Assembly (NCBI GenBank): GCA_008360975.2
Contig: CM039182.1
Coordinates: 84,537,405-84,601,404 of the forward strand
DNA length: 64,000 nucleotides
Source: Lichenostomus cassidix
Lineage: Eukaryota; Chordata; Aves; Passeriformes; Meliphagidae
Reading direction: 5' to 3'
A model generated the notes under the pieces. The model was not told the DNA's origin and ran no database searches. It saw only the letters and a program-made list of their open reading frames with translations. A program made the position numbers and the translations under genes. The first letter of the stretch is position 1; the number at the start of each line of letters is the position of its first letter. This document shows, one piece after another, positions 60,848-64,000 of this stretch.

Positions 60848-61489
60848 GTCCAAGTCTTATGAAGGACTGGAGAATGCTTTACACTTTTCTAAAATCTAGA
60901 ATTCATGGAGGAGCTTTAGGTAAGGCTTCTTTGTGCATGAAAGAAAAACACTAAGCATATCCTAAGGCTTTTGAACTAAGACAAGGGTAGAAAATTCTAT
61001 AGCCATGGAAAAACTTTTGTGCAGTGTAAATGCAAGCCCATGAAACATGAGACAGTCAATAAAGTTATCCCTGAAAAAAAGCAAGGGCAATCCAGGGCAT
61101 GATTTCCCTTCTCCTGGTAAACTTTAGACTACTTGGCAGAAGCCACAAGCTTTATCCGTTACAGTTTTCAAGTGAAAATCATGTTTCTTCTGCTATTTAA
61201 AGTATCAGCAAGCTGGGGCTTTGAGAAAAAAATTCTTAAATGTTGCAAATATTAATCTGAAAAAGATAAACACAGAAACTGTCAGAAGCACATTAAGTTC
61301 ATTAAAACTGTGTAACACAAAATGTTCTTCTACCGTAGGCAAATTGTCCAGTTGAGAAATATTTATTTCAAACAATATGTATCTGCCTGTAAAAGGTCTC
61401 AATATAGCTGCCGAAATATGTAAGTATTCATTCATTCCTTCCCTTTTGTTTTTCTCCACATAAAACTACTAAGAAACAAAAATAATCAG

Positions 61490-61844
61490 GGAATCACAGA
61501 ATGAGAAGGAATAAGAATGAGAGGACACCCCAGTTGAAAGGAACTTCCAGAGATCATCTGGTCCAAATTTTAATGGGCAAGAGAACCTAGATAAAGTTAC
61601 CTGGCACCTCCAATTGGATTGGTTTTCACCATCCAATCACATTGTGAAAAGCTCCAGTGATGGGGACTCCTAAAATCTCATACTGAGATGAAACCTCTCC
61701 CAGTGAAACTTGGGCCTGTTACCCCTTCTCTCTGTGTCTCCTTGTGAAGACAGAGCCTCTATCCTCATTGCAGCAACCCTTTAATTACAGCAATGCTATG
61801 GCGAAGTCCCCCCCCAACCCTTCTCTTCTCCTGAGAGAAAAGGC
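61490..61844 (-). mobile_element. CR1 LINE, 3' part, minus orientation
   Basis: The plus strand starts GGAATCACAGAATGAG and continues GAACTTCCAGAGATCATCTG, GTCCAAATTTTAATGGGCAA, CCAGTGATGGGGACTCCTAA, CTGTTACCCCTTCTCTCTG and CCTTGTGAAGACAGAGCCTC, ending CCCTTCTCTTCTCCTGAGA. This is the reverse complement of a CR1 3' region over about 355 bases. The 3' terminus carries a short local duplication (AGAATGAGAAGGAATAAGAA). It is an old, diverged copy. Confidence 0.9.
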
Positions 61845-64000
61845 TGTAATGCACAGGATGCATGTTACTTTTACACATGGTTTGAACAGGTTACTTTAAT
61901 GCACAGCATTTAAAGGTGGGGAAAAAAAGAAAGAATGATTTTCGGGAGCAGTTGTCTACAGCTAAAGACTAAATTGTAAATAATAAGGATGAAATTGCTA
62001 CCTGAGTGTTTTAGGCAGTTTCTTCTCCATCTCCCTTCACCTATTCACCCTATTCTCCCTCCCTTCACCTTCCCCTTCACCAGGCTATTCCACAGCAGCC
62101 TACACCAGCCAACTACTGGTTGACAGAGCCCTCTTCTCCTCTTGGCAGGACAAACCCATCCTGTCCTTTGCACCAGCTCTGATGTTCATTATTTTCAAGG
62201 TAGCCCTTGCCAGCATAGCAAGTCATCACAAAATTTTGTTTTGTGTGGTTGGTTTCATGGATTAGTGCATTGATTCACGTCCAAGTGGGGAGGGAGACCC
62301 CTGTAGTCAACATAAAACAGGAACCATTGAATCAGCTGCAAAGCTGGTTTGTGCTGCTACTGAACTCCCATGTAATGTTCAGCACTGAAGTGCTCTTTCT
62401 GCTACCTACCCTAAAAAAAATTATTGGTATATGGACAGAATCCCTACACTCTGTAATTTATGCCGTGGTGAATTCATTGTAAGTATGTGTATTTCTTTCC
62501 TGACATTCTTATTTCTTTGCCCTCTATGTTGAAGTGCAGAGGTTAATTTGGTAACACAAGCCATGCTGAAGAATCAGTGCAAAAGTCTAACAGGGAACTG
62601 CTGGCTCTCCAAACATGTTGATGATAACAAATTTTAATTGCTTCAGAGTGCCAAATGTGTGTCAGCAATTTCCTTTAGACCATTGTTACACATCCAGTGT
62701 TTCAAATAATGATTTTACAACTAAGGAGAATAAGCACTCATACTGTGGTTTCTGAAGTAACAAATGGAGATATCCTTTTAAAAACAAATATTCTAGGAGT
62801 TTTGAATAACATTATACTGCCTTGAATTCAACAGAGAGAGCACTAGGACTTTGTATCTGACATTTAATTTAAAAAATAGCCTGTGCCAGAGAGGAAATGA
62901 AAGAGAAAGACTGTGCTTAAAAGTGTAAGTAATTATTCAGACACTTCCAATTTCTTTTCATTGACTACAGTATTAGTACCTGGTCAAGATACATATTTTT
63001 TCCTCACTGTGATTATGTGTCTATAAAAGCTGAAACACAAGAAGTTTTAAAATGGCATTAAGAATCCAGTTGTCCTTTTCTATTCAAAATTTATTGGTAT
63101 AATTAAGTATTACTTTTAACATAAAAATGAAAGCCTATGGCACAAAATAGAGGTGTCTGAGAAAGATTAGATACTGTAGGAAAGGTTACTCACATCAATA
63201 GAGCGCTCAGGGTGAGGTACATAGCTTTGTTCCTGGGTTAGTATCAGTGATTGTGGAACACCTGAATAAAGGAGTCCTACCTTTACATACTCCTGCCCAA
63301 AGTCACAAAGGGCTGAGGCAGCTAATCTGGGAACTGAGCTGATGCTTTACTGCTTCACACTGCTTAGTTGGTCTAACAGGGATTTCACTGTCCCTTGCTC
63401 AGCTCCTTGAGAATGAACTTGAGCTTCCCATGTCTAGTGCAGATCCCCACTTTGAAAAGCACTCACACTCAATGGCCACACTATGAAACAGGCATGACAA
63501 AAACAGCTTCACTAAAAGTCATTGTAATCTTCATGGTTTATATGAGCTCTTAATCTGTTCACGATTCCTTTTTGTACCAATGCTGCCCCATATTAAGTAC
63601 TTTCTTCATAAATAGTGAATTGTTGCTGAGTTATTTTGCAAATTAAAAAAAAAAAAACATATTTTGTCTGGAAACAGCAATAGATAGATGAGGCGTGCGC
63701 ATCACTAGTTCCATATTAAAGACAAGGATCTTTATTTCTCCTCTTGGTCACCCCTTTCTTAAAAAATAAAAAAAGGCAAACCAAAAAAGCAAAACCCAAC
63801 ACTATACAGCATTTTAATGATGGAATAAAGTTCACAAGGGAGGAAATATAAACCAGAACACAGACCATAGAATTAAGAATAAGTATTAATTGACAGAGTG
63901 AGAAAGATTGTTACTCCAGAAATTGTTTTGTTCTCCTTCTGGAGCCCTAAAGTGCAACTTCTTTAAGGCACAAATGTTTGCTATTGCATAACAAAATGGA
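61845..64000. other. Unique AT-rich sequence without recognisable genes
   Basis: Contains a CT-rich stretch at 62025-62095 and an A run at 63645-63657. An open frame at 62243-62482 ends at a GTAAGT-like sequence but shows nothing recognisable. A weak similarity to an old tRNA-derived SINE near 63294-63345 is not strong enough to annotate. Confidence 0.5.
63645..63657 (+). repeat. Poly(A) run
   Basis: Thirteen A between AATT and CATATT; no retroposed body seen upstream. Confidence 0.85.

Larger units (their letters stand above)
54193..61489. other. Unique AT-rich sequence without recognisable genes
   Basis: About 7.3 kb. It contains a (CA)n microsatellite at 57612-57631 and a T run at 60591-60603. 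A less AT-rich piece at 59560-59930 has no recognised content. Open frames up to 133 codons (54786-55187) look random. Confidence 0.5.

Noticed and set aside
63294..63345. Similarity to an ancient MIR-type SINE core (AAAGTCACAAAGGGCTGAGG)
   Set aside because: Only a few dozen bases resemble the family; too short and diverged to support without a profile search.

Overview
The window looks like bird DNA from an AT-rich, gene-poor region (an intergenic desert or very long introns), most likely from a songbird. The evidence is the repeat content. There are eight CR1 LINE fragments, several ending in the CR1 3' signature, one avian ERVL-type LTR fragment that begins with the familiar 'CATGGTTTAACCCC' end, and several solo LTRs of class II (ERVK-like) retroviruses. 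I see no Alu, L1 or B1/B2 elements, no bacterial-type gene density, no rRNA or tRNA, and no CRISPR. The songbird assignment is an inference; the avian assignment is much firmer.

Layout. From 1 to 19.7 kb the sequence is mostly unique AT-rich DNA with a candidate minus-strand exon at 907-1028 and an ERVL LTR fragment at 11.7 kb. A CR1 tail lies at 19.7-20.2 kb and a small CR1 piece at 24.5 kb. Two solo LTRs sit at 25.4-26.0 and 26.8-27.6 kb. A relic of the CR1 reverse transcriptase lies at 28.9 kb. Unique sequence follows to about 39.7 kb and contains a possible two-exon small secreted-protein gene on the minus strand (36.4-37.3 kb). An LTR/U3-like segment carrying the longest open frame lies at 39.7-40.5 kb next to a CR1 fragment. 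CR1 pieces follow at 44.8, 48.4 and 50.1 kb, and a short LTR at 47.8 kb. Two oppositely oriented solo LTRs at 52.0-53.2 kb each have a perfect 6-bp target-site duplication, and another short LTR lies at 53.9 kb. The end of the window is unique DNA plus one CR1 copy at 61.5 kb.

The best-supported results are the LTR boundaries, found from TG...CA ends plus flanking duplications: AAGCAC (52.0 kb), AGTATC (52.7 kb), CTCTGG (26.8 kb) and TGTAAC/TGTAAT (25.4 kb). No internal gag, pol or env sequence remains between any of them, so they read as solo LTRs.

No protein-coding gene could be recognised by name. The few exon-like segments reported were found from splice-site signals plus an open frame. 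They are hypotheses, because in 64 kb of AT-rich DNA several such combinations are expected by chance. Most open frames of 60-150 codons in the window are random or are antisense to LTRs and are not annotated.
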